DNA of 64,000 bases from Methylocystis silviterrae. GTDB taxonomy: Bacteria > Pseudomonadota > Alphaproteobacteria > Rhizobiales > Beijerinckiaceae. The DNA is taken from the NCBI RefSeq assembly GCF_013350005.1, contig NZ_JABVWW010000010.1:1-64000 (forward strand). The letters are read 5' to 3'. The translations under genes and the position numbers were made by a program. Position 1 is the first letter of the stretch. Each line of letters opens with the position of its first letter. A model generated the notes under the pieces. That model had not been told where the DNA came from. It saw nothing but the letters and a program-made list of their open reading frames with translations, and made no database searches. Of the stretch, positions 54,628 through 63,843 are shown in pieces.

Positions 54628-55602
54628 ATGGAAGTGATCGTCCTCGGTTACGACGGCTGCCTCGGCGCCGGTTTGATCGGCGCCGTGGACATGCTGAAGT
54701 TAAGTTGGCTTACGATTTCCAAGGACGAAAATCGCGAGCCGATCAGCGTCTCCACCGCAAGTTTTGATGGACAGCCAATCCAGGACAGTAGCGGTCGTCG
54801 ACTGGAAGTGGACAGGAGCATTACAGCGATCCCAGCGAGCGCCGTCATTGTTCCTGGCTACCTTTGTGACGACGGTGATCGCTTCCTCGGCACAGCGTCG
54901 ATCGACGCTGCGGCCGCATGGTTGCGGCGCCAACATGCGCTCGGCGCACTGGTATGCGGCTCGTGCAGCGGCGTATTTTTGCTTGGCGAAGCGGGCCTCC
55001 TCGATGGTCGACGCTGCACGACAACCTGGTGGCGACACGATGAATTGAGAGATCGGTATCCACGCGCCGACGCTCTGTGGGGCGCTTCACTGATCGAGGA
55101 CAATCGAGTCGTCACGGCTGGAGGCCCTATGTCGTGGATAGACCTTTGTCTTCATGTAATACGTTCGCTTTATGGCGTTTCCGCCGCCAAGATCGCCGCC
55201 GACTTCACGGTCGTCGACACTGTTCCGTCAACGCAATTTAACTACGTTCCACTTGGTCATTTGGCTGCGTCCGACCCGTTTCTATTGAAGGCTGAACACA
55301 TTATTCGGCAGGCGGGCGACGCTCCGTTGACCGTGCTAGGCCTCGCGCGTGCGCTCGGCACTTCGGTTCGAACCCTGCACCGCTATCTCCAGCGCGCATC
55401 AGGCGAGACGCCGAAGCACTTCATCGAACGGATTCGTTTCGAAGCCACGAGAACCCTGCTCGAAACGACGGCACACACCGTGAAGCGCTTGGCGGCGAGC
55501 GCTGGCTATGCTGACGAAGCCAGTTTTCGTCGCGCGTTTTCTCGATATTCAGGTATGACCCCCGGCGCCTACCGGAGATGGGTCCAAGCGCGCCAAAAAT
55601 AA
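54628..55602 (+). CDS. GlxA-like AraC-family transcriptional regulator
   Basis: A 324-residue regulator. The DJ-1/PfpI-like N-terminal domain (about 1-190) keeps the nucleophile elbow around LVCGSCSGVFLLGEAGLL with its Cys, and the C-terminal AraC domain has two helix-turn-helix units (TVLGLARALGTSVRTLHRYL and KRLAASAGYADEASFRRAF). GlxA-type proteins usually regulate nitrogen-compound or aldehyde metabolism. It follows the ABM gene on the same strand and lies 212 bp before pmoC, so a role in either is possible but unproven. Confidence 0.88.
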   Translation: MEVIVLGYDGCLGAGLIGAVDMLKLSWLTISKDENREPISVSTASFDGQPIQDSSGRRLEVDRSITAIPASAVIVPGYLCDDGDRFLGTASIDAAAAWLRRQHALGALVCGSCSGVFLLGEAGLLDGRRCTTTWWRHDELRDRYPRADALWGASLIEDNRVVTAGGPMSWIDLCLHVIRSLYGVSAAKIAADFTVVDTVPSTQFNYVPLGHLAASDPFLLKAEHIIRQAGDAPLTVLGLARALGTSVRTLHRYLQRASGETPKHFIERIRFEATRTLLETTAHTVKRLAASAGYADEASFRRAFSRYSGMTPGAYRRWVQARQK

Positions 55603-55814
55603 TTGGCGCATCACTTAAGCGCTCGGGCGCAGCATCACTGCAAAACGCCCGCCTTGCGTCCAGGTCGGAGCCTCCCTGTGAAACAGCGCTGTCGCTGTCC
55701 GATATAGCCCGACCAATGTCTAATCCGGCGCGCTGCGCTGCGCCGCTTTGCGCGCAATCCTGAAGGCCGCCGAAAAATTATCGTCGTTTTTCGGTCGAAC
55801 TGAAGGAGAGAAAA

Positions 55815-56588
55815 ATGAGCGTAACCACGCAATCGGCAGCAGGCGCCCTTGATCGCGCCGAGCCGATCGTCGAATTGAAGGGAATGTGGATCGGGCTTGC
55901 GGTGCTCAACGGCTTCTATCTCGTCGTGCGCATCTACGAGCAGATTTACGGCTGGCGGGCCGGGCTCGATTCATTCGCGCCAGAGTTTCAAACCTACTGG
56001 ATGAGTATCTTGTGGACCGAAATTCCGCTTGAACTCATCTCGGGCATCGGCCTCGCCGGCTGGCTCTGGAAGACGCGCGTTCGCGAGATGTCGACGGTCA
56101 CGCCGCGGCAGGAAATGAAGGCCATCGTTGATAATGCCGCATGGCTCGTGGTCTATGCGGCGGCGATCTATTGGGGCGCGTCCTTCTTCACGGAGCAGGA
56201 CGGCACCTGGCACATGACGGTGATTCGCGACACGGACTTCACCCCGTCGCACATCATCGAGTTCTATATGAGCTACCCGATCTACTCGGTGATCGCGGTT
56301 GGCGGCTTCTTCTATGCGAAGACGCGTCTTCCGTATTTCTCCAAGGGCTATTCGATTGCCTATCTGATCGTCTCGATCGGACCCTTCATGATCATCCCGA
56401 ACGTCGGCCTGAATGAGTGGGGCCACACGTTCTGGTTCATGGAAGAACTGTTCGTTGCGCCGCTGCATTGGGGCTTCGTGTTCTTCGGCTGGATGGCGCT
56501 CGGCGTGTTCGGAGTCGTGATCCAGCTCCTGCTGAACATCCATCGCGTCATCGGCAAGGACGGCGTCGAGCTGTTGACGGGCGCGTAA
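55815..56588 (+). CDS. pmoC: particulate methane monooxygenase subunit C
   Basis: A 257-residue integral membrane PmoC (AmoC/PmoC family) with about six helices. The copper-site residues of the subunit are conserved: Asp129, His133 and His146 (in EQDGTWH and DTDFTPSH). SKGYSIAYLIVSIGPFMIIPN and NEWGHTFWFMEEL are strongly typical. No pmoA or pmoB is present nearby, so it is one of the extra pmoC copies seen in Methylocystis. A strong AAGGAGAG site precedes the ATG. A PmoD-like gene lies 200 bp downstream on the same strand. Confidence 0.95.
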   Translation: MSVTTQSAAGALDRAEPIVELKGMWIGLAVLNGFYLVVRIYEQIYGWRAGLDSFAPEFQTYWMSILWTEIPLELISGIGLAGWLWKTRVREMSTVTPRQEMKAIVDNAAWLVVYAAAIYWGASFFTEQDGTWHMTVIRDTDFTPSHIIEFYMSYPIYSVIAVGGFFYAKTRLPYFSKGYSIAYLIVSIGPFMIIPNVGLNEWGHTFWFMEELFVAPLHWGFVFFGWMALGVFGVVIQLLLNIHRVIGKDGVELLTGA

Positions 56589-56788
56589 GGCTCAAGATGC
56601 TCGCGCCGCGACGGCGTTCGGACCTCCTGACGAACGACGGCGCGGCGCGGGAGGAATGCGAAAATCTCCCAGGATCGAACTCATTTCGTCGCCTCTCGTC
56701 GTCATTGGCGGCGGGGGGCGATGGACGGCAGGCCCAAAAATGCGGCATTCTCGATTTTCGAAACACGCTGTCGAAGCTGGGCGGAAAC

Positions 56789-57385
56789 ATGTTCAGAATT
56801 AGGCTGTTCTTCATTCTCCTGGCGGCGATCGGCTTGATCGCCGGCGCGGACGCGCAAGCGGTGCGCAGGGATTCCGCCAAGGCGTTCCAGAAAGTTCGGG
56901 AATGCTCGGCCCAGATGGGGCCGGACGTCATTACCTTCAGCTTCTACCAGCCGACGCAATCTAGAAGCCAGTTCTGCGAGGACATTCCCGAAACGGGTCC
57001 GACGACGATGGTGATCGACACGTTGCAGGACGAGTTGCGGGACATGACGGTGGAAATCCGCATCGTCGAGGCGGATCCGAAGGGGGACGAAGACGCGGCG
57101 CCGAACGAAGCCTATCTCCCCCCCGCGCAGTTCCGGAGCGGGGTCATCCAGCTCGAACACGACTTTAAGCGAAAGGGAGACTTCGTCGCCCTGGTGCGGG
57201 CGCGGAGCCCGGATGGCCGCAAGGAATACAACGCACGTTTCGCCTTCTCGGTCGGCCAAGAGTTTCTGCGCGATTGGACCGCAGTCGCCATCGCCACCGG
57301 CGTGGCGCTTGCTCTCGGCGCAGGCTGGTACGCACACTCCCTCCGCAGGAAAGCATCCGAGAAGACCAAGCTCGGGAAAGCGTGA
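56789..57385 (+). CDS. PmoD-like periplasmic protein with C-terminal membrane helix
   Basis: A 198-residue protein. The signal peptide (MFRIRLFFILLAAIGLIAGA) is followed by a periplasmic domain with Cys39, Met43 and Cys63 (ECSAQMG and FCEDIPETG). A C-terminal helix (VAIATGVALALGAGWYAHSL) and basic tail complete it. Signal plus single Cys-rich domain plus tail anchor is the plan of PmoD/AmoD, the copper-binding accessory of membrane monooxygenases. Its position after pmoC supports this. The exact Cu-site ligands are inferred. An upstream frame to 56417 overlaps pmoC and is rejected. Confidence 0.65.
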   Translation: MFRIRLFFILLAAIGLIAGADAQAVRRDSAKAFQKVRECSAQMGPDVITFSFYQPTQSRSQFCEDIPETGPTTMVIDTLQDELRDMTVEIRIVEADPKGDEDAAPNEAYLPPAQFRSGVIQLEHDFKRKGDFVALVRARSPDGRKEYNARFAFSVGQEFLRDWTAVAIATGVALALGAGWYAHSLRRKASEKTKLGKA

Positions 57386-57427
57386 TGGCGCCTCATTCGC
57401 TGCACTGAACCGGCTTCCGTCGCATCT

Positions 57428-58261
57428 TTATGGCGGCGGCTTATCTGGCGTCTCAAAAGACAAATCCGCCCCCGCCGCCACGGGCGTCGCGCCTGCCGCC
57501 AGGGCGTCGCCGAGACGGTCGAGACGGATCAAGGCGAGACCCTCTTCATGAAGGCGCGAGCCGGTGACGCCGATTTCAACGTCGCCGGCGCGGATCGTTT
57601 CGCCCGGCGCGGGCGCGCCGCCTTCCGCGCGATATTTCGTGACCCGTTTGCGCACCAGGCCGCGGTGCTTCATCCGCGACACCACTTCCTGCCCGACATA
57701 GCAGCCCTTCTTGAAATCGAGCCCCGCGAGCAGATCCATATTGGCTTCGTGAGGAAAGGTTGCGCCATAGTCGAAATCGACGCCGCCAAGCGGCACGCCG
57801 GCATGGATGCGCCGGGCCTCGTAGGCGCTCCGCCCGTCTGCCGTCGGTATCTTGCCTTTTGCCGCGATGGCGCGGAATCCGAGCGGGCCGCGCGGATCGG
57901 CGGCGATGGCGACCGCCTCGACGTTCGGCGCTTCGGTCGAGTCGGGAAAGGCGATCGCGTCGAGGTCGCCGCTGCGGTTCGTCACCGTCACTTTCGAACG
58001 CAGCTTGTAAATATTCAGACGTTTTTCGAGATCGGCGGAAAGGGCGAGCGGACAATCGAGCAGATAGCCTCCTTCGCCCGCGGCAAAGACCAGAAAATCG
58101 AACAAGATCTTGCCCTGTGGCGTCAGCAGCGCGGCGAAGCGCGCCTCGTCCGGCTTGAGCGAGGCGACGTCGTTGGTCACCAGATTATGCAGGAACTTGC
58201 CCGCGTCTTCGCCCGCAATCTCGATGATTGCGCGGTCATCGAGCAGAATCGCCGTCGTCAT
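57428..58261 (-). CDS. ygfZ: YgfZ/GcvT-fold folate-binding protein
   Basis: A 277-residue member of the YgfZ/IBA57 family. The hallmark KGCYVGQEVVSRMKHRG lies near residue 200, and the N-terminus LLDDRAIIEIAGEDAGKFLHN is family-typical. YgfZ helps assemble or repair [4Fe-4S] clusters in a tetrahydrofolate-dependent way. It is divergent from the dihydroorotase-like gene, and their starts are only about 100 bp apart. Confidence 0.9.
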   Translation of the reverse strand: MTTAILLDDRAIIEIAGEDAGKFLHNLVTNDVASLKPDEARFAALLTPQGKILFDFLVFAAGEGGYLLDCPLALSADLEKRLNIYKLRSKVTVTNRSGDLDAIAFPDSTEAPNVEAVAIAADPRGPLGFRAIAAKGKIPTADGRSAYEARRIHAGVPLGGVDFDYGATFPHEANMDLLAGLDFKKGCYVGQEVVSRMKHRGLVRKRVTKYRAEGGAPAPGETIRAGDVEIGVTGSRLHEEGLALIRLDRLGDALAAGATPVAAGADLSFETPDKPPP

Positions 58262-58365
58262 GTTTCTCTTCCGCCTCCGCCGCCAGCTGCTTGAGTCTCG
58301 CGCGCCTTTGGCGCATTAGCAACAAAACTCCACCCCGCGACGACATCGCAAGTGAGGCGCCACTC

Positions 58366-59691
58366 ATGCCGCAGGTTTTCGACGTCATCCTCTCCGGCGG
58401 CGCGCTCGTCAATCAGGACGGGGAGGGCGCGCGCGACGTCGGCGTCCGCGACGGCAAGATCGCCGAGATCGGCGATCTGTCTCGCGCCTCGGCCGGTGAG
58501 ACGATCGACTGTCGCGGCCTGCATATTCTGCCCGGCGTCATCGACACGCAGGTGCATTTCCGCGAGCCCGGCGCGCCGCATAAGGAAGACCTTGAATCTG
58601 GATCGCGCGGCGCGGTTCTGGGCGGCGTCGTCGGCGTTTTCGACATGCCCAACACCAATCCGCTGACGACGGGCGAAGCGGAGCTCGCCGACAAGGTGGC
58701 GCGCGCGAGCGGGCGCATGCATTGCGATTTCGCCTTCTGGGTCGGCGGCACGCATGAGAACGCTCGTGACCTGGGCGAATTGGAGCGGCTTCCCGGCGCG
58801 GCGGGGATCAAAGTGTTCATGGGCTCCTCGACCGGCTCGCTGCTCATCGCCGATGACGCCGGCGTCGCCGACGTGCTGTCGCATATCCGCCGGCGCGCCG
58901 CCTTTCACAGCGAAGACGAAGACCGGCTGAATCTGCGCAAGTCCCTGCGCATCATCGGCGACCCGTCGTCGCATCCGGTCTGGCGCGACGTCGAAACCGC
59001 GGTGCGCGCGACGCGGCGGCTGATGCACATCGCGCGCGAGAAGGGCGCGCTCGTGCATGTGCTGCATGTGACGACGCAAGAAGAGATCGCGCTGCTCGCC
59101 GAACATAAGGACATCGCCAGCGTCGAAGTGACGCCGCATCATCTGACGATGGACGACAGCGATTATGCGCGCATCGGGACGCTCGCGCAGATGAATCCGC
59201 CGGTGCGGGAGGCGCGCCATCGCGAAGCCCTCTGGCGCGGCGTGGCGCAGGGCGTCGTCGACGTGCTGGGCTCCGACCATGCGCCTCATACGCTGGAAGA
59301 GAAGGCCAAGGCTTACCCCAACAGCCCGTCAGGGATGACAGGCGTGCAGACCCTCGTTCCGATGCTGCTCGATCACGTCAACGCCGGCCGATTGACCCTG
59401 CAGCGTTTCGTCGACCTGACGAGCGCGGGTCCGGCGCGGCTTTTCGGCATCGCCGGCAAGGGGCGCGTCGCCGTCGGCTATGACGCGGATCTCACCATCG
59501 TCGACATGAAGCGGCGCGAGACGATCCGCAACTCCTGGATCGCCTCGCGCGTCGGCTGGACGCCCTATGATGGCAAAGAAGTCGTCGGCTGGCCGGTCGG
59601 GACGTTCGTGCGCGGCGCCAAGGTCATGTGGGAAGGCGAACTCGTAACGCCGTCGCAAGGCGCGCCGATGCGCTTCTGGAACGCTCTCTAA
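58366..59691 (+). CDS. dihydroorotase-like amidohydrolase
   Basis: A 441-residue amidohydrolase of the class I dihydroorotase/allantoinase group. The metal-binding entry motif reads GVIDTQVHFREPG, so the usual first His of HxH is Gln (QVH). The carboxylated-Lys motif (GIKVFMGSSTG), VLHVTT, PHHLT and LGSDHAPHT are present. Annotated as PyrC in many Rhizobiales, it may be a true dihydroorotase with changed metal coordination or a pyrimidine/hydantoin-type paralogue. ATG 58366 is chosen because upstream residues are non-native. Confidence 0.8.
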   Translation: MPQVFDVILSGGALVNQDGEGARDVGVRDGKIAEIGDLSRASAGETIDCRGLHILPGVIDTQVHFREPGAPHKEDLESGSRGAVLGGVVGVFDMPNTNPLTTGEAELADKVARASGRMHCDFAFWVGGTHENARDLGELERLPGAAGIKVFMGSSTGSLLIADDAGVADVLSHIRRRAAFHSEDEDRLNLRKSLRIIGDPSSHPVWRDVETAVRATRRLMHIAREKGALVHVLHVTTQEEIALLAEHKDIASVEVTPHHLTMDDSDYARIGTLAQMNPPVREARHREALWRGVAQGVVDVLGSDHAPHTLEEKAKAYPNSPSGMTGVQTLVPMLLDHVNAGRLTLQRFVDLTSAGPARLFGIAGKGRVAVGYDADLTIVDMKRRETIRNSWIASRVGWTPYDGKEVVGWPVGTFVRGAKVMWEGELVTPSQGAPMRFWNAL

Positions 59692-59785
59692 GCTCCTTTT
59701 GCAAAGTTTGGGCGCACGCCCGGAACATTGAGAACTCGCGCGCGGTTAGTCGCTCATCCCAATTGCGCGCAAAAGGAGATGAGCC

Positions 59786-60097
59786 ATGCCGCAGGGAGAC
59801 AAGTCGGCCTATACCGACAAGCAGAAACGCAAGGCCGAGCACATCGAGGAAGGCTACGAGAAGCGCGGCGTGCCCGAAAAGGAAGCCGAGCGCCGCGCCT
59901 GGGCGACCGTCAACAAGGACGACGGCGGCGGCAAGAAATCGGGGTCCGGCCGCGGCGCCAAGACGGGCAATCCGGCGGCGCACAAGGGCGGCAAGATCGG
60001 CGGCGAAGCTTCCGCGTCGCGTCCCGCTTCGGAACGCTCGGCATCCGCCAAGAAGGCCGCCGAAACGCGCAAACGCGATGAACGGCGCGCCAGCTAG
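59786..60097 (+). CDS. small basic protein with Lys/Gly/Ala-rich tail
   Basis: A 103-residue very polar protein. A helical start (YTDKQKRKAEHIEEGYEKR, VPEKEAERRAW) is followed by a disordered Gly/Lys/Ser/Ala tail (GGGKKSGSGRGAKTGNP). Similar proteins are annotated as plasmid-stabilisation or stress proteins without proof. A good AAAAGGAG site precedes the ATG. It probably forms an operon with the next small gene. Confidence 0.65.
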   Translation: MPQGDKSAYTDKQKRKAEHIEEGYEKRGVPEKEAERRAWATVNKDDGGGKKSGSGRGAKTGNPAAHKGGKIGGEASASRPASERSASAKKAAETRKRDERRAS

Positions 60098-60135
60098 CGC
60101 GAAGCCATCGCTGCGGAAAGCGACAGGAGAACGCG

Positions 60136-60363
60136 ATGACCGCGCAGAAAGACGTACAGCCGACGAATGAAGGCGAAGGCAGCCGCACCGCCGCTAAAGA
60201 ATATAACGAGGCGACGAGGAAATTCGTCGAAAGCGGCAAGGTCGACAAGGCGGCGAAAGACGCCGAGCGGGCGATCGAAGGCGACGAGGCGGAAGAATTG
60301 AAACGCGCCGAAGATGAAGGCCGCGCGCACGCCGCGCCGCATGAACAGGAGCGCGAAATCTAA
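60136..60363 (+). CDS. small acidic hydrophilic protein, unknown
   Basis: A 75-residue protein rich in Glu, Ala and Lys (for example AAKEYNEATRKFVESGKVDK and KRAEDEGRAHAAPHEQER). It looks largely helical or disordered with no membrane segment. A purine-rich site (GACAGGAGAACG) lies before the ATG. It follows the basic small protein by 38 bp and is probably co-expressed. No family is recognised. Confidence 0.55.
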   Translation: MTAQKDVQPTNEGEGSRTAAKEYNEATRKFVESGKVDKAAKDAERAIEGDEAEELKRAEDEGRAHAAPHEQEREI

Positions 60364-60466
60364 CTTGATGTTTGCAGCCGGCGGTCGCGCTCAACCTGCC
60401 GAACGGCTCTCCAAATCCCGGCGCGGCGATTGCCGCCGCGTCGTCTTGCAACGCTTCGGCGAACTT

Positions 60467-60979
60467 CTAGTCTTCGCTCCAGAAGTAGTGCCAAACGCCG
60501 TCCGACCCGATGCCGATGCGCGTCGCGCGCGGCTTCCCTTCGGCATTGGAGCGTATAAGATCGGCGAAACGCACGCAGCGCCACCTATCGCGCGCCTCGT
60601 CCTCATTGGCCGCTGCCTGTGCGCGGCGCGCAAAGGCCGGCCATTCGTAGAGCGTCGTCGGTCCGCGGACGATCTTGACGAATGGCTGCGCAAAAATCGC
60701 GCGGATGAGCGAAATCGTCTCGTGGCCCTTGCGATCGAAGGAAAGCGCCTTCAAAATCTCGACGGGATCGGTTCCGGCCTTGAAGGCGCCGCTCTTGGCG
60801 AACAGCGGGCGCGTCTCGTTCCAGTCGATCGGAATGCGGAGCGCCTCGACCTCCCCGGTCTCGGTCGCGGCGAGAATTTTGTCGCGGATCTTGGCGACGG
60901 GCGCGGGCAGAAGCGCGAGATCGCCGATCGGGGGAGAAATGACGTCGCCGATGACGTCACCCTTGGGTTTGCGGATCAT
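60467..60979 (-). CDS. conserved soluble protein, unknown
   Basis: A protein of about 170 residues. It starts with MIRKPKGDVIGDVISPPIGD; later segments include EALRIPIDWNETRPLFA and FVKIVRGPTTLYEWPAFARR, and the end is GIGSDGVWHYFWSED. There is no signal peptide or known catalytic motif. The ATG at 60979 is chosen; the frame extends upstream but only to a TTG at 61048 without a ribosome site. It is divergent from the large DUF4175 gene. Confidence 0.6.
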   Translation of the reverse strand: MIRKPKGDVIGDVISPPIGDLALLPAPVAKIRDKILAATETGEVEALRIPIDWNETRPLFAKSGAFKAGTDPVEILKALSFDRKGHETISLIRAIFAQPFVKIVRGPTTLYEWPAFARRAQAAANEDEARDRWRCVRFADLIRSNAEGKPRATRIGIGSDGVWHYFWSED

Positions 60980-61104
60980 TCCGCAATGATAGCGCGCGCC
61001 GGCCTTGATGCGCCAATGCGCTGAATTTGACCATTTTCCTACGGCCAAGATTGTCTGCCCGTAATGAAACCGCCATTGTCATCGGCGCGTCTCTCGGAGA
61101 GTAA

Positions 61105-63573
61105 ATGGACGAGCTTCAGCACCAAAATGCGCCCTCGGGGAAAAAGGCCTCGCCGCGTCTCGAGGGGATGCTGCGCCAGTCGGCGCTGGCGATTCTCGCC
61201 GAGCGCATCTGGCGGGCCGGCTTGGCGCTCGCCACGATTGTCCTCGTCTTCCTGGCGCTCTCCTGGCTGGGACTTTGGCAGGCCGCGCCGCTCGAGGCGC
61301 GCGTCGGCGGCGTGGCGCTCTTCGGCTTCGCCGCGCTCTATGTCGTCGCCCGAGAGTCGGCGCGCGGTTGGCCGCATCGCGCCGCCGCGCTCGAACGGCT
61401 GGACCGCGGCGCAGACGCCGCGCTGCGTCCTGCGTCTTCACTCGAGGATCGGCTCGCCAGCCAAAACGCCGACGCGGGCGTCGAGGCGCTCTGGGCGTTG
61501 CATCGCCAGCGCCTGGAGACGGCGCTGGCGCAGACGCCTATCGAGGCGCCGCATCCGCGCGTCCCACAGCGCGACCCCTACGCGCTGCGCGCGCTGGCGC
61601 TCGTCGCGGCGGTTGCCGCCGGATTCACGGCAGGCGATGAAAAGCGCGCGCGCCTCGGCGCCGCGTTTGACTGGCGCGCTGCCGCGAGCTTCGGGAGTGC
61701 CGCGCGCGTCGACGCCTGGCTCGAACCGCCGGCCTACACCGGCCGTCCGCCGATCGTGCTCGCAAAGGAGGGCGACGCGCCCGTCGAGGCGCCGGTCAAT
61801 TCGACGATGCGCATCCGTCCCCCAGACTCTGGCGTATCCGTCTCCGGCGGACTGGTCGCCGCGCAGGCCGCCGTCGAGGACTCGCAAAAGAGCGCGTCGA
61901 AAGAGCAGGCGTTCAAACTCTCTGGCGCGGCGCACGTCTCGCTTTCCGACGGCCGGCGTTTCGATCTCGCGGCGATCCCAGACAAGCCGCCGAGCATCGC
62001 TCTGACGGAAAAGCCGCGCAACAATGTTCGGGGCTCGATGACGCTCGCGTTCCGCGCCACGGACGATTACGGCGTCGTCGGCGCCGAAGCGGTCTTTAGC
62101 GGCCCGCCCAGCGCGCGACGCGCGCTCTACGAGCCGCCGCGTCTTGCGCTCGCTTTGCCGCCCGGCGGAGGCGGCCAGGGCGAGGCCAAGGCGACAATTG
62201 ATCTCGCCGACAGTCCTTTCGGCGGCGCGAAGCTCGCGATGCGCCTCGTCGCCAAGGACGCCGCGGACAATGAAGGCGCTTCTGAATCGGTTGAAGTGAC
62301 TCTGCCGCAGCGCCGCTTCGTCAAGCCGCTCGCGCGCGCGCTCGCCGAACAGAGGCGCATCCTCGCGCTCGATCCGGATTCGCGCTCAAGCGTCCGCGCG
62401 GCGCTCGAGGCGCTGTCGATCGCGCCCGAAGCCTTCGATACGCCTGCCGCCGTCCATCTCGGCCTCCGCGAGGCGCGCCGCGGTCTCGAGGGTCCGCGCA
62501 GCGACGACGAATTGCGCGGCGTCTGTGAAATGCTGTGGGCGATGGCGCTCGGCCTGGAGGAGGGCGACACCTCGCAAGCGGAGCGCGAACTGCGCGCGGC
62601 GGAGCGCGAATTGAAGGATGCGATCGCGCGCGGCGACAGTGAGCAGGACATCGCCAATCGCGCCGAGGAGCTTCGCGCCGCGCTCGATAAATTCCTCCAG
62701 CAGCTCGGCAGCCGATTGCCGCCCCCGGGAGCGCCGCTCCAAGAGGCGGAAGGCGGCGCCGACACCGTCACCCCCGACGAGTTGCAGCAGATGCTGGACG
62801 AAATGAACAGAGCCATGAAGGCGGGCGACATGGCGCAAGCGCAAAGGCTTCTGGAGGAACTCCAGGACATTCTCGAAAATGTGCAGACGGCGCAGGGCGC
62901 GGGCCAGCGTCGCGGGCGCGGACGCGAAATGGCGCGCGCGCTCAACGAACTCGATCAGTTGTCGCGCGAAGAGCAGCAATTGCGCGACGACACCTTCCAG
63001 GGGATGAACGCGCCGAGCGATATGGAATCGCGCGGCGCGCGCGGCCATCGTCAGAAGGGCCAGCCGCAGAACGAGGAGCTCAGCGCCGAGCGCCAGCGCC
63101 AGCAGGCGCTTCGCGAGCGGCTTGAGCGCCAGCAGGACGCGCTGCGCGAGGGCGGCGTCGAAGCCGCCGAAGAGCTCGACGACGCGCGCCGCGCGATGAA
63201 GGAGGCGGAGGACGCGCTCGGCAAGGCCGGCGAAGGCGGCGCCAGGGCGGTCGACGCGCAAGGGCGCGCCGTGCAGGCGTTGCGTAAAGGCGCCGACAGG
63301 CTGGCGCAGCAAATGCGCGGCGATGGCGACCAAAACGCTGAAGAAGAGGGCGGGAGCCCGGGCAGGCGCGGGCGCCGCGGCAAGGGCCGCGATCCGCTCG
63401 GGCGCGCGTCGGGCGACGGCAATCGTCCCGACGCCTATGGGAAATATGATCCGCTCGGCCTGCCGCCGGCGCAGCGCGCCCATCGCGTGCAGGAAGAGCT
63501 GCGCCGCAGGCTCGGTCAGCCTGAGCGCCCGCAGGAAGAGCTCGATTATCTGCAGCGCCTGCTGCGGCGATAA
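61105..63573 (+). CDS. large TIGR02302/DUF4175 membrane-anchored protein
   Basis: An 822-residue protein. Two membrane helices lie near the N-terminus (about 38-60 and 68-82), then a domain of about 500 residues including Ig-like strands (AYTGRPPIVL, FRATDDYGVVGAEAVF). A C-terminal half of about 250 residues is long-helical and charge-rich, with many Gln/Glu/Arg coiled-coil stretches (ERQRQQALRERLERQQDALR). The pattern matches the alphaproteobacterial TIGR02302 family, function unknown. It is followed by a small two-helix gene. Confidence 0.85.
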   Translation: MDELQHQNAPSGKKASPRLEGMLRQSALAILAERIWRAGLALATIVLVFLALSWLGLWQAAPLEARVGGVALFGFAALYVVARESARGWPHRAAALERLDRGADAALRPASSLEDRLASQNADAGVEALWALHRQRLETALAQTPIEAPHPRVPQRDPYALRALALVAAVAAGFTAGDEKRARLGAAFDWRAAASFGSAARVDAWLEPPAYTGRPPIVLAKEGDAPVEAPVNSTMRIRPPDSGVSVSGGLVAAQAAVEDSQKSASKEQAFKLSGAAHVSLSDGRRFDLAAIPDKPPSIALTEKPRNNVRGSMTLAFRATDDYGVVGAEAVFSGPPSARRALYEPPRLALALPPGGGGQGEAKATIDLADSPFGGAKLAMRLVAKDAADNEGASESVEVTLPQRRFVKPLARALAEQRRILALDPDSRSSVRAALEALSIAPEAFDTPAAVHLGLREARRGLEGPRSDDELRGVCEMLWAMALGLEEGDTSQAERELRAAERELKDAIARGDSEQDIANRAEELRAALDKFLQQLGSRLPPPGAPLQEAEGGADTVTPDELQQMLDEMNRAMKAGDMAQAQRLLEELQDILENVQTAQGAGQRRGRGREMARALNELDQLSREEQQLRDDTFQGMNAPSDMESRGARGHRQKGQPQNEELSAERQRQQALRERLERQQDALREGGVEAAEELDDARRAMKEAEDALGKAGEGGARAVDAQGRAVQALRKGADRLAQQMRGDGDQNAEEEGGSPGRRGRRGKGRDPLGRASGDGNRPDAYGKYDPLGLPPAQRAHRVQEELRRRLGQPERPQEELDYLQRLLRR

Positions 63574-63633
63574 ACGCCTTGCCGGCGGGCGCGCGCTTCT
63601 CTACAGCGCAGCGGGTAGGGAGACGCGCCGCTC

Positions 63634-63834
63634 ATGCCAAGTTCTTCAAATCTATTGGTCGTCGTCGCCGTCGCGGCGGTGATTCTTGTCGTCGTCGCCG
63701 GCTTCATCAATATGTTTCGCGGCGGCGAGGGCGCGCCCGCCCGCTCGCAGAAGCTGATGCGCTGGCGCGTCGGCCTGCAATTGCTGGCGCTTCTCATCGT
63801 GCTCGGCGTGCTTTACGCGAGAGGCCGCTGGTAA
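63634..63834 (+). CDS. small twin-transmembrane (HIG1-type) protein
   Basis: A 66-residue membrane protein with two helices (LLVVVAVAAVILVVVAGFI and RVGLQLLALLIVLGVLYARG) joined by a short loop with GGEGAPARSQKLMRWRV. The arrangement resembles HIG1-type respiratory-accessory proteins. A GGTAGGGAGA site precedes the ATG. Confidence 0.75.
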   Translation: MPSSSNLLVVVAVAAVILVVVAGFINMFRGGEGAPARSQKLMRWRVGLQLLALLIVLGVLYARGRW

Positions 63835-63843
63835 GCGGCCGCT

